Assembly: GCF_023091245.1 (NCBI RefSeq)
Contig: NZ_JAHWXN010000001.1
Location: 2,542,001-2,606,000 of the forward strand
From: Microbacterium croceum
Lineage (GTDB): Bacteria > Actinomycetota > Actinomycetes > Actinomycetales > Microbacteriaceae
DNA: 64,000 nt
Reading direction: 5' to 3'
Below, in pieces: positions 27,401 through 35,615 of this stretch. Under the pieces are notes generated by a model that saw only the letters and a program-made list of their open reading frames with translations, was not told the DNA's origin and did not search any database. Numbering within the stretch: the stretch's first letter is position 1; the number at the start of each line of letters is the position of its first letter. Made by a program: the position numbers and the translations under genes.

Positions 27401-28606
27401 GTGGCCGAGATCTCGGACGTCTTCTTCGTCGATGGAGTGCGCACCCCCTTCGGGCGCGCCGGCGAAAAGGGCATGTACTGGAACACCCGCGCTGATGACC
27501 TCGCCGTCAAGGCGACCATCGGCCTGTTGGAGCGGAATGCCGCCGTCCCAGCCGACCGCATCGATGACGTCGCGATCGCCGCGACGTCGCAGACCGGAGA
27601 TCAGGGCCTCACGCTCGGCCGCTCCGTCGCGATCCTCGCAGGCCTGCCGCAGACGGTCCCCGGCCTCGCCGTCGAGCGCATGTGCGCCGGCGCGATGACG
27701 AGCGTCACGACCATGGGCGCCTCGATCGGCGTCGGCATGTACGACTTCGCTCTCGCGGGTGGCGTCGAGCACATGGGCCACCACCCGATCGGCGGCAACG
27801 CCGACCCGAACCCCCGCTTCGTGGCCGAGAAGATGGTCGACCCTGGCGCTCTCAACATGGGCGTCACGGCGGAGCGCATCTTCGACCGCTTCCCGCACCT
27901 GACCAAGGAGCGCTCCGACCGCTACGGGATGCTCAGCCAGCACAAGGTGCAGGCCGCGTACGACGCCGGCAAGATCCAGCCGGACCTCGTGTCCGTCGCG
28001 ATCAAGGATGCAGACGGCGCCTGGGGTCTCGCGTCCGAAGACGAAGGACGCCGTCCGCAGACGACGATGGAGGATCTCGCGTCTCTCAAGACGCCGTTCC
28101 GTCCGCACGGTCGCGTCACGGCCGGCACCTCCTCGCCGCTCACCGACGGCGCGACGATGTCGCTTCTCGCCGGCGGCGGGGCGGTGAAGGAGTTCGGCCT
28201 CACCCCGAAGATGCGCATGGTCTCGTTCGCCTTCGCCGGCGTGCAGCCCGAGATCATGGGCATCGGCCCGATCCCGTCGACCGAGAAGGCGCTCAAGAAA
28301 GCCGGGCTGACGATCGACGACATCGGCTTGTTCGAGTTGAACGAGGCCTTCGCGATCCAGGTCATCTCCCTTCTCGACCACTTCGGCATCGCGGATGACG
28401 ACCCGCGAGTGAACCAGTGGGGCGGAGCGATCGCGCTCGGCCACCCGCTGGCCGCGTCGGGCGTGCGCCTGATGATCCAGCTCGCGGCGCAGTTCGCCGA
28501 GCGCCCCGACGTGCGCTATGGGCTGACGGCCATGTGCGTCGGACTCGGCCAGGGAGGCTCCGTCATCTGGGAGAACCCGCACTACAACGGCAAGAAGAAG
28601 AAGTGA
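27401..28606 (+). CDS. fadA: Acetyl-CoA C-acyltransferase (thiolase)
   Basis: The 401-residue thiolase carries all catalytic blocks: nucleophile Cys in VERMCAGAMTSV near residue 93, NEAFA near residue 322, GGAIALGHPLAASGVR with catalytic His, and the second Cys in CVGLGQGGS near residue 386. It cleaves 3-ketoacyl-CoA in the last step of beta-oxidation, and the following gene encodes the matching hydratase/dehydrogenase. The start is GTG after TGGAGG. The stop overlaps a GTG start of fadB. Confidence 0.94.
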   Translation: MAEISDVFFVDGVRTPFGRAGEKGMYWNTRADDLAVKATIGLLERNAAVPADRIDDVAIAATSQTGDQGLTLGRSVAILAGLPQTVPGLAVERMCAGAMTSVTTMGASIGVGMYDFALAGGVEHMGHHPIGGNADPNPRFVAEKMVDPGALNMGVTAERIFDRFPHLTKERSDRYGMLSQHKVQAAYDAGKIQPDLVSVAIKDADGAWGLASEDEGRRPQTTMEDLASLKTPFRPHGRVTAGTSSPLTDGATMSLLAGGGAVKEFGLTPKMRMVSFAFAGVQPEIMGIGPIPSTEKALKKAGLTIDDIGLFELNEAFAIQVISLLDHFGIADDDPRVNQWGGAIALGHPLAASGVRLMIQLAAQFAERPDVRYGLTAMCVGLGQGGSVIWENPHYNGKKKK

Positions 28607-30759
28607 GCGCCAACGTGACGAACTACGAAGCCATCGACTTCTCCCCGATCCAGGCGCTCACCGAGGGCGAGGTCATCACGCATTCTCCCGTGCGCGACAT
28701 CCGTCTCGCCTCCGGCAAGGTGCTCGCGCTCATCACGCTCGACAACGGTCGCGACCACACCCGCCCGAACACGCTCGGCCCGGCCACGCTCACGCAGCTC
28801 GGTGAGACCCTCGACGCGCTGAAAGCGCGCGCGGCATCCGGCGAGATCCAGGCGGTCGGCATCACCGGCAAGCAGTACATCCTCGCCGCCGGCGCGGACC
28901 TGTCCGACATCAGCAAGGTCGGCTCGCGCGACAACGCCCGCCTCATCGCGCAGCTGGGGCACAAGGTGCTCGGAAGGTTCTCCGAGCTCGGCGTGCCCTC
29001 GTTCGCGTTCGTCAACGGTCTCGCCCTCGGTGGCGGGCTCGAGATCGCGCTGAACTCGACCTACCGCACCGTCGATGCCTCGGCGGCGGCCGTCGCGCTG
29101 CCCGAGGTGTTCCTGGGGATCATTCCCGGCTGGGGCGGCGCGTACCTGCTGCCGAACCTGATCGGCATCGAGAACGCACTCGAGGTCGTCATCTCGAACC
29201 CGCTCAAGCAGAACCGCATGCTCAAGCCGCAGCAGGCGTTCGACCTCGGCATCTTCGACGCGATCTTCCCTGCCGCGAACTACCTCGAGAACTCGCTGGC
29301 TTGGGCCGACGCGGTGCTCGGTGGCAAGAAGGTCGAACGCAAGAACGAGCCGGGCAAGATCGAGAGGCTCACCAAGTGGCCGATCGCGATCAAGATGGCG
29401 CGCGGCATGCTCGAATCCAAGATCGGCACGGTCCCGAAGTCCCCGTATGCGGCGCTCGAACTGCTCGACAAGGCGAAGAGCGGGACCAAGGCCGAGGGCT
29501 TCGCCCGCGAGGACGAGGCGCTCGCCGAACTGGTGACCGGCGATCAGTTCGCCGCGTCGATGTACGCCTTCGATCTGGTGCAGAAGCGCGCCAAGCGCCC
29601 CGTAGGAGCCCCCGACAAGGCGCTCGCGAAGGCCGTCACGAAGGTCGGCATCATCGGCGCCGGCCTGATGGCCAGCCAGTTCGCGCTCCTGTTCGTGCGC
29701 AAGCTCCAGGTGCCCGTGCTGATCACCGACCTCGACCAGGCCCGCGTCGACAAGGGCGTGGCTTACATCCACGAGGAGATCGGCAAGCTCGAGACCAAGG
29801 GCCGACTGGATGCCGACGCCGCCAACAAGCTGCGTGCGCTCGTCACCGGCACCACCGACAAGACCCTCTACGCCGACTGCGACTTCGTGATCGAGGCCGT
29901 GTTCGAAGAGGTCGGCGTCAAGCAGGAGGTGTTCGGTGAGATCGAGAAGATCGTCTCGGAGGACGCGATCCTGGCGACGAACACCTCGTCTCTGTCGGTC
30001 GAGGAGATCGGCTCGAAGCTCGCTCATCCCGAGCGACTGGTCGGCTTCCATTTCTTCAACCCGGTCGCCGTCATGCCGCTGATCGAGATCGTCCGCACCC
30101 CGAACACATCCGATGCGGCGCTCTCGACGGCGTTCGTCGTAGCGCGCAATCTGGGCAAGAACGCGGTGCTCACGGCCGACGCTCCCGGATTCGTGGTGAA
30201 CCGGCTGCTCGCCAAGGTCATGGGCGAGGCAGCGCGCGCCGTGTACGAGGGCACCCCGATCGCCGACGTCGAGAAGGCGTTCGGGCCGCTCGGACTGCCG
30301 ATGGGACCGTTCCAGCTGATCGATCTGGTCGGGTGGAAGGTCGCCGCTCATGTGCAGGACACGATGGTGCACGCCTTCCCCGACCGCTTCTACGCGAACG
30401 AGAACTTCCACGCGCTGGCCGCGCTGGACGCCGTCGTGGAGAAGGACAAGGGCGGGCGCGTGACGGGCTGGACCAAGCAGGCCGAGAAGCTGCTCAAGCC
30501 GGCAGTGGGCTCCGCCCCCGCATCGGCGAGCACGATCCTCGGACGCGTGCAGGACGGTCTGGCACAGGAGATCAAGCTGATGCTCGACGAGGGCGTGGTG
30601 CCGGAGGTCGAGGACATCGACCTCTGCCTGATCCTCGGTGCCGGCTGGCCGTTCATCGACGGCGGCGCCTCGCCGTATCTCGACCGTGAGGGCGCATCGG
30701 AGCGGGCGTTCGGCGGATCGTTCCACACGCCGCAGATCCGGGGTGTCGAGAGCCGCTGA
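28603..30759 (+). CDS. fadB: Enoyl-CoA hydratase/3-hydroxyacyl-CoA dehydrogenase
   Basis: The 718-residue bifunctional protein has an N-terminal crotonase domain with GKQYILAAGADL, GGGLEIAL and LPEVFLGIIPGWGGA supplying both catalytic Glu residues. The NAD domain begins at VGIIGAGLMASQFA near residue 350, with catalytic His in GFHFFNPVAVMPLIEI, followed by the C-terminal helical domain. With FadA it performs hydration, oxidation and thiolysis. GTG 28603 overlaps the fadA stop; GTG 28615 is an alternative four codons in. A strong terminator follows. Confidence 0.94.
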   Translation: MSANVTNYEAIDFSPIQALTEGEVITHSPVRDIRLASGKVLALITLDNGRDHTRPNTLGPATLTQLGETLDALKARAASGEIQAVGITGKQYILAAGADLSDISKVGSRDNARLIAQLGHKVLGRFSELGVPSFAFVNGLALGGGLEIALNSTYRTVDASAAAVALPEVFLGIIPGWGGAYLLPNLIGIENALEVVISNPLKQNRMLKPQQAFDLGIFDAIFPAANYLENSLAWADAVLGGKKVERKNEPGKIERLTKWPIAIKMARGMLESKIGTVPKSPYAALELLDKAKSGTKAEGFAREDEALAELVTGDQFAASMYAFDLVQKRAKRPVGAPDKALAKAVTKVGIIGAGLMASQFALLFVRKLQVPVLITDLDQARVDKGVAYIHEEIGKLETKGRLDADAANKLRALVTGTTDKTLYADCDFVIEAVFEEVGVKQEVFGEIEKIVSEDAILATNTSSLSVEEIGSKLAHPERLVGFHFFNPVAVMPLIEIVRTPNTSDAALSTAFVVARNLGKNAVLTADAPGFVVNRLLAKVMGEAARAVYEGTPIADVEKAFGPLGLPMGPFQLIDLVGWKVAAHVQDTMVHAFPDRFYANENFHALAALDAVVEKDKGGRVTGWTKQAEKLLKPAVGSAPASASTILGRVQDGLAQEIKLMLDEGVVPEVEDIDLCLILGAGWPFIDGGASPYLDREGASERAFGGSFHTPQIRGVESR

Positions 30760-30777
30760 CCACAGCAGCAGAGAGGA

Positions 30778-30818
30778 GCCGGAGGGTGCCCGTCAGGACA
30801 CGCACCCTCCGGCTTCTT
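30778..30818. terminator. Terminator after fadAB
   Basis: The perfect 12-bp stem GCCGGAGGGTGC/GCACCCTCCGGC is followed by TTCTTG on the plus strand. It lies between the convergent fadB and GMC oxidoreductase genes and may serve both. Confidence 0.85.
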
Positions 30819-30825
30819 GCTGCCG

Positions 30826-32457
30826 TCAGAGCGACTGTTGCGCAGGCCGCGGATCCTCTGCACCGGCGGGCGGCCAGTGCGAGAGGGCGCGCTCCGCGAG
30901 GGCGGTGATGGTCAGCGACGGATTCACACCCGGATTGGCCGGAACCGCGGCTCCGTCGACGACGTGCAGGCCGGGATGCCCCCACACGCGGTGGTAGCGG
31001 TCGATCACGCCGGTCCGCGCCGACGACGAGATCACCGCGCCGCCGAGGAAATGCGCGGTCAACGGGATACCGAACACCTCGGGCCACGACCCGCGGGCTG
31101 CCGCGGGAACCCCGCCGTCCGCCTGCATCCGGGCTGCGATCGCCGCCGCCGCACGATGCGCCTGCGGCAGATGGCTCGGATTCGGTTCGCCGTGTCCCTG
31201 CGCGCTCGTCAGGGTGAGTCTCCCGAAGCGGCGCCGCAGCGACAACGTGAGCGAGTTGTCAGCGGTCTGCATCACGAGTGCGATGATGCCGCGCTCGCTC
31301 CAGCGCCGGAGCGATCCGAGCCGCAGCTGCCGTATCGGTGCGCGCAGCGTCTGACCGATCACACTGCCCAGCCGTCGCCCCAGGCCGCGATCCCCGGGAA
31401 CCATCACCGTCGCAAGCGCGCCCATCAGATTGGACCCTGGGCCATAGCGGACGTTCTCGACGTGGGTGCGTTCATCGACATGGAACGACGTCGTGATCGC
31501 CACTCCGCGGGCGAGTTCGAGCGAGTCGGGCACAGAAGTCGCGACAGCGCCGTCGAGCGCCTCGGAGTTGGTTCGCGTGAGACGCCCGAGAGTCTCGGAG
31601 ACGCGCGGGAGGAGGCCCTCGTGCTTCATCCGATGCAGCAGCTGCTGTGTGCCCCAGGTTCCGGCGGCGAGGACGACCTCACGCGCCGTCACCGTTCTCC
31701 GGTCGTGGCGGAACCATGCGCCACTGCGCTGAGTCGTGATCGCGAAGCCTCCGTCTGCGCGTTCACGCACCTCGGTCACGGTCCGGAGCGCTTCGATCAC
31801 GGCACCGCGACGCTCCGCGAGCGCGAGATAGTTCTTCATGAGGGTGTTCTTCGCCCCGACGCGGCAGCCCACCATGCAATTGCCGCACAACGTGCAGCCC
31901 GTGCGATCCGGCCCCTCTCCCCCGAAGAACGGATCCGCGACGCGCTCCCCCGGCTTGCCGAACCAGACACCGACCGGTGCGTGCCGGAACGTCTCTCCGA
32001 CACCGAGATCAACAGCAGCACCCGCCATGATGCGCTCGACCGGCCCGGTATGCGGATACTGCTCGACGACCCCGAGCATCCGCTTTGCGGTCGCATAGTG
32101 GGGTGCGAGCTCCTCTTCCCATTCCGCGATCCCTCGCCACTGCGGGTCTTCGAAGAATGCCGTGCCCGGCTGATAGAGCGTGTTGGCGTAGTTGAGCGAT
32201 CCTCCGCCGACACCGGCACCCGCCAGGATCATGACGTGCGGGAGACGATGGATGCGCTGCACGCCGAAGCACCCCAGCGCGGGGGCCCACAAGTATCGGC
32301 GCACGTTCCAGCTGGTCGTGGCGAAATCCTCGTCGGCGAACCGGCGCCCGGCCTCGTACACCCGCACGCGGTAGCCCTTCTCGCGCAAGCGGAGGGCAGC
32401 GACAGAGCCGCCGAAGCCGGAGCCCACGATCACGACGTCCTCATCGAACTCGGTCAT
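30826..32457 (-). CDS. GMC-family oxidoreductase, cholesterol oxidase (ChoD)-like
   Basis: The 543-residue flavoprotein opens with the FAD dinucleotide fold VVIVGSGFGGSVAALRLREKGYRVRVYEAGRRF and has AGAGVGGGSLNYANTLY near residue 100. A Cys cluster (GCTLCGNCMVGCRVGAKNT) near residue 200 and the C-terminal VVDGAAVPANPGVNPSLTI complete a pattern close to M. tuberculosis ChoD (Rv3409c). Despite the name, the substrate may be any hydrophobic alcohol. There is no signal peptide. The ATG overlaps the lipid kinase stop, so it is the last gene of a three-gene operon with the kinase and the flavoprotein. Confidence 0.88.
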   Translation of the reverse strand: MTEFDEDVVIVGSGFGGSVAALRLREKGYRVRVYEAGRRFADEDFATTSWNVRRYLWAPALGCFGVQRIHRLPHVMILAGAGVGGGSLNYANTLYQPGTAFFEDPQWRGIAEWEEELAPHYATAKRMLGVVEQYPHTGPVERIMAGAAVDLGVGETFRHAPVGVWFGKPGERVADPFFGGEGPDRTGCTLCGNCMVGCRVGAKNTLMKNYLALAERRGAVIEALRTVTEVRERADGGFAITTQRSGAWFRHDRRTVTAREVVLAAGTWGTQQLLHRMKHEGLLPRVSETLGRLTRTNSEALDGAVATSVPDSLELARGVAITTSFHVDERTHVENVRYGPGSNLMGALATVMVPGDRGLGRRLGSVIGQTLRAPIRQLRLGSLRRWSERGIIALVMQTADNSLTLSLRRRFGRLTLTSAQGHGEPNPSHLPQAHRAAAAIAARMQADGGVPAAARGSWPEVFGIPLTAHFLGGAVISSSARTGVIDRYHRVWGHPGLHVVDGAAVPANPGVNPSLTITALAERALSHWPPAGAEDPRPAQQSL

Positions 32458-33362
32458 GCGCGCGCTCCTTCCTCTGGCACCATCACGGTGAGAGCGCCGG
32501 GGCGCAGATGGATGGTGCAGGACGCCGCGGCCACCCGCTCACCATCCGCATACACGACGAGGTCCGGAGCGGACACCGTCACCTGCCGCGCGCGTCGATG
32601 GCTCACTTCCGGCCGGGAGAGATGCCGTCCCTGCAGCAGCAGCGGGAACAGGCGGATCAGTCGCAAGCGCGTCAATGGCCGCACGTGCACGACGTCGAGC
32701 ATCCCGTCATCCGCGGCAGCGCCGGCACACACCGGCATCCCGCCGCCGTAGCTCTGGGTGTTGCCCACCGCGATCAGCGTGCCGGGGGTGTCGCGCAGCG
32801 TCCCGCCGTCCACCGACATCCGGAAGGCGACGGGGCGCAGACGGAGGAGTTCGATCACGAGCGCCAGGTAGTAGCGGAGGACACCGCGCGGCCACCGCAG
32901 GCGGTTGGTGCGATCACTCACCTTCGCGTCGAAGCCCAACGCTGCGACGGTGAGGAACAGTCGGACGCCGAGCTCGCTGCGCACCTCCCCGACGTCGACC
33001 GCGCGTGGCCTCCCGTGGAGGGCGAGCGCCGCGGCCTCCCCCGGGTCGTGACGCGGCAGGTGCAGGGCGCGCGCGAGGTCATTGCCGGTTCCTGCCGCCA
33101 CGAGCACGAGCGGCACCGATTGCCCCGTCACCGCGGCGAGGATGCCGGCCAGCGTGCCGTCGCCGCCGACGACGACCAGCGCGGTCGGCTCCTCTCGGAG
33201 GGCCTGCACCGCCAGCTCCGCCGTCTGCGCCGCCGACGATCCTGCGTAGGTGCGGACCTGCAGGCCTTCGTGACGAAGACGGGCGATCGCGACGGCGGCT
33301 GCGTGCGCACCGCGCCCTTTACCGGCGAACGGATTCGACAGCACCGCGATATGCGCGCCCAC
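32454..33362 (-). CDS. Diacylglycerol kinase-family lipid kinase
   Basis: The 302-residue protein has the DAGK catalytic domain: N-terminal LSNPFAGKGRG, the key VVVGGDGTLAGILAAV near residue 82 and LVLVAAGTGNDLARAL near residue 108. The C-terminal half is the usual YegS/DgkB beta-sandwich. It phosphorylates a neutral lipid with ATP. The relative in the corresponding M. tuberculosis locus is Rv2252. It is one base from the flavoprotein gene upstream and overlaps the GMC gene downstream, so lipid phosphorylation probably follows or precedes the steps of those enzymes. Confidence 0.9.
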   Translation of the reverse strand: MGAHIAVLSNPFAGKGRGAHAAAVAIARLRHEGLQVRTYAGSSAAQTAELAVQALREEPTALVVVGGDGTLAGILAAVTGQSVPLVLVAAGTGNDLARALHLPRHDPGEAAALALHGRPRAVDVGEVRSELGVRLFLTVAALGFDAKVSDRTNRLRWPRGVLRYYLALVIELLRLRPVAFRMSVDGGTLRDTPGTLIAVGNTQSYGGGMPVCAGAAADDGMLDVVHVRPLTRLRLIRLFPLLLQGRHLSRPEVSHRRARQVTVSAPDLVVYADGERVAAASCTIHLRPGALTVMVPEEGARA

Positions 33363-33363
33363 G

Positions 33364-34959
33364 TCAGTCCGCTCGTCCGACAGGCTCGAGGGCGATCACG
33401 GCGCCCGGGTTGAGGATTCCCCGAGGATCCAACTCGCGCTTGATCGCCGAGAGGATACGCACACCCGTCTCTCCGATCTCCTGCGCGAGCCACGGGGCGT
33501 GATCACGTCCCACCGCATGGTGATGGCTGATCGTGCCGCCCGCCGCGAGGATCGCATCGTTCACGCTGGCTTTGACCTTCTCCCAGACGGCGAGTTGATC
33601 GCCGCGCACCCCGGCGAGGATCGTGAAGTACAGCGAGGCGCCCGTGGGATAGACGTGTGAGATGTGGCACATCACGGAGGACCGCGCGCCGGCCTCCGCC
33701 GTGAAGCCCTCCATGATCGTGCGCGTCACCGCATCACGCAGGCCGGAGAGGGCAGACCACACCGTCGCCGTCTCAAGGGTCTCGCAGAAGACACCGGCGT
33801 CGAGAAGCGAGTCGCGCAGGTACGGGCCGTCGAATCGCCCTTCGAGCCAGGCCGCAGCGTCGCTCTCACCCGATGACGTCCCACCGACAGCGCGGAGGAT
33901 CTCCGCCGTGCGCGAGCGCCGGTGCTCGATGTCGTCGCCCTCATATACCGTGACGATACTCGCTCCCTTCGCCAGCACTTTGCCGATCTTGCCCACCTGT
34001 GCCAGGCTCACGGCGGTCTCCGCCTCATCGGAGAGACGGATCACGGTCGGGCCGGTCGCAGACTGTGCGACTCGTCGCAGCGCCTCGGCGCCGGTCGCGA
34101 AGTCGGGGATCGACCAGGACTCGAGAATCCGCCGCTGCGGTACAGGGTGCACGCGGACTCTGACCTCCGTGATCACACCGAAGATCCCCTCCGACCCGAG
34201 GAATACGCGGATCAGGTCCGGTCCGGCCGCCGAACCGGGAGAGCGCCCCAGTTCGAGGTCACCCGTCGGTGTAGCCACGCGGATGCCGGTGACCATGGTG
34301 TCGAACCGGCCGTAGCCCGCAGAGTTCTGTCCGGATGAGCGCGCAGCGGCGAACCCGCCGATCGTGGCGTAGCGGAAGCTCTGCGGGTAGTGGCCGAGCT
34401 CGAACCCCTGCGCGGCGAGGAGCTCCTCAGCCTCGGGCCCCGTCGTACCCGCGGCGAGCACGGCATCTCCACTCAACGGGTCGAGGGCGATCAGTCCCGA
34501 CAGCCGCCCCAGATCGAGGCTCACCACGCCTCGATGCGGTCCCCTGTCGGGGTCGAGCGCACCGACCACGCTCGTGCCGCCACCGAAGGGGATGACAGCG
34601 ATACCCAATTCCGCAGCCACCCTCAGCGCCGCAGCGACCTCATCGTGCGTACCGGGCCTGAGCACGGCATCGGGGACCCGCTGCTCCGCGGCCCGTCTCC
34701 GGAGCAGGTCGGGCGTCGAACGACCGCCACCGTGGCGGACGCGGGCCTCGTGCGTCACATCGACGTGGTCAGGTCCGACGACGCTACCGAGGGCCTCGAG
34801 ATCCTCCGGAGTGAGAGCCGAGGGACTGACGACGACGTCGACGAGAGCGACGGGCTCGTGGGGGCGTCGCGTCCTGCCCAACAGCAGCGGCAGGAGCGTG
34901 CGCACGGCCAGCGGGAGGTCCTTCGCCTTCGCGGGGTCTCCCCATCCGTTCCATCTCAT
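33364..34959 (-). CDS. FAD-linked oxidase, alkyldihydroxyacetonephosphate synthase-like
   Basis: The 531-residue flavoprotein of the PCMH/VAO group starts MRWNGWGDP, the typical AGPS-like N-terminus. FAD-binding landmarks are VLRPGTHDEVAAALRVAAELGIAVIPFGGGTSVVG near residue 100 and GEL/GYGRFDTMV-type motifs, and the C-terminus has GGTISHHHAVGRDHAPWL, the His-rich block of the AGPS group. AGPS exchanges the acyl group of acyl-DHAP for a fatty alcohol, making ether lipid precursors; bacterial relatives may instead oxidise 2-hydroxy acids. ATG 34959 leaves room for a promoter; an ATG at 34998 is possible. It is divergent from the TetR gene. Confidence 0.82.
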   Translation of the reverse strand: MRWNGWGDPAKAKDLPLAVRTLLPLLLGRTRRPHEPVALVDVVVSPSALTPEDLEALGSVVGPDHVDVTHEARVRHGGGRSTPDLLRRRAAEQRVPDAVLRPGTHDEVAAALRVAAELGIAVIPFGGGTSVVGALDPDRGPHRGVVSLDLGRLSGLIALDPLSGDAVLAAGTTGPEAEELLAAQGFELGHYPQSFRYATIGGFAAARSSGQNSAGYGRFDTMVTGIRVATPTGDLELGRSPGSAAGPDLIRVFLGSEGIFGVITEVRVRVHPVPQRRILESWSIPDFATGAEALRRVAQSATGPTVIRLSDEAETAVSLAQVGKIGKVLAKGASIVTVYEGDDIEHRRSRTAEILRAVGGTSSGESDAAAWLEGRFDGPYLRDSLLDAGVFCETLETATVWSALSGLRDAVTRTIMEGFTAEAGARSSVMCHISHVYPTGASLYFTILAGVRGDQLAVWEKVKASVNDAILAAGGTISHHHAVGRDHAPWLAQEIGETGVRILSAIKRELDPRGILNPGAVIALEPVGRAD

Positions 34960-35000
34960 CGGCTGATCACCATCGACCCTGCCGCTTTCTCGGTCCATGC

Positions 35001-35013
35001 GTTACAGTGTGAC
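35001..35013. promoter_or_regulatory. Operator candidate between flavoprotein and TetR genes
   Basis: The inverted repeat GTTAC-AGT-GTGAC (one mismatch) ends six bases before the TetR start codon. It includes TACAGT, a plausible -10 box for a leaderless TetR transcript. Placement between divergent genes suits autoregulation by the adjacent TetR protein. Confidence 0.5.
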
Positions 35014-35018
35014 AGATC

Positions 35019-35615
35019 ATGGAAGAACGTCAACTGTTGGATTCCGCGAGCGGACAGACCGACGCCACGCGGGAGAGGATCCTGGATGCGGCGGACGTAC
35101 TCATCCAGCGCCTGGGCATCCACGGCGTGACGATCGCCGCACTCGCCAGGCGCTCGTCGCTCAGTCGCCCCACGATCTACCGCAACTGGAGCGATGCCGA
35201 CGACGTGGTGAGGTCCGCACTGCTGCGCCGGGTCGCTCGGATCCTCGAGGAGTTCCCCGAGCCAGCCACGACGCGCGCGCGTCTGGTCGACGACGTGTTG
35301 CGTTTCACCACCCTGTTCCGCACGGATGCCGTCTACGCGCGGCTGCTCGAGGACGAGCCCGAGGCGTTCACGCGATACACGCTGCAGCGCGTCGGATCTA
35401 GCCAGCGCCTGATCCTGCAGTGGCTCGACACGGCCATCGACGCCGCGCAACGCGATGATTCGGTCCGCCGCGGTGATTCCGCGCACATGGCCGTCATGCT
35501 CCTCCTGATCGCCCAGTCCGCGGTCCTCTCGCACGCGACAGTCGCCGAACTCATCGACGACGCCGCATGGGAGCGCGAACTCCGCGCCGCGATAGACGGA
35601 CTTCTCCGCCCATGA
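35019..35615 (+). CDS. TetR-family transcriptional regulator
   Basis: The 198-residue protein has an N-terminal TetR helix-turn-helix (ATRERILDAADVLIQRLGIHGVTIAALARRSSLSRPTIYRNW) and a helical ligand-binding C-terminus. It is divergent from the flavoprotein-lipid kinase-GMC operon and overlaps glpD downstream by four bases (ATGA), so it probably controls both arms of the island. The ligand is likely a lipid or acyl-CoA, but this is only context. The ATG has no ribosome site and may be leaderless. Confidence 0.9.
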   Translation: MEERQLLDSASGQTDATRERILDAADVLIQRLGIHGVTIAALARRSSLSRPTIYRNWSDADDVVRSALLRRVARILEEFPEPATTRARLVDDVLRFTTLFRTDAVYARLLEDEPEAFTRYTLQRVGSSQRLILQWLDTAIDAAQRDDSVRRGDSAHMAVMLLLIAQSAVLSHATVAELIDDAAWERELRAAIDGLLRP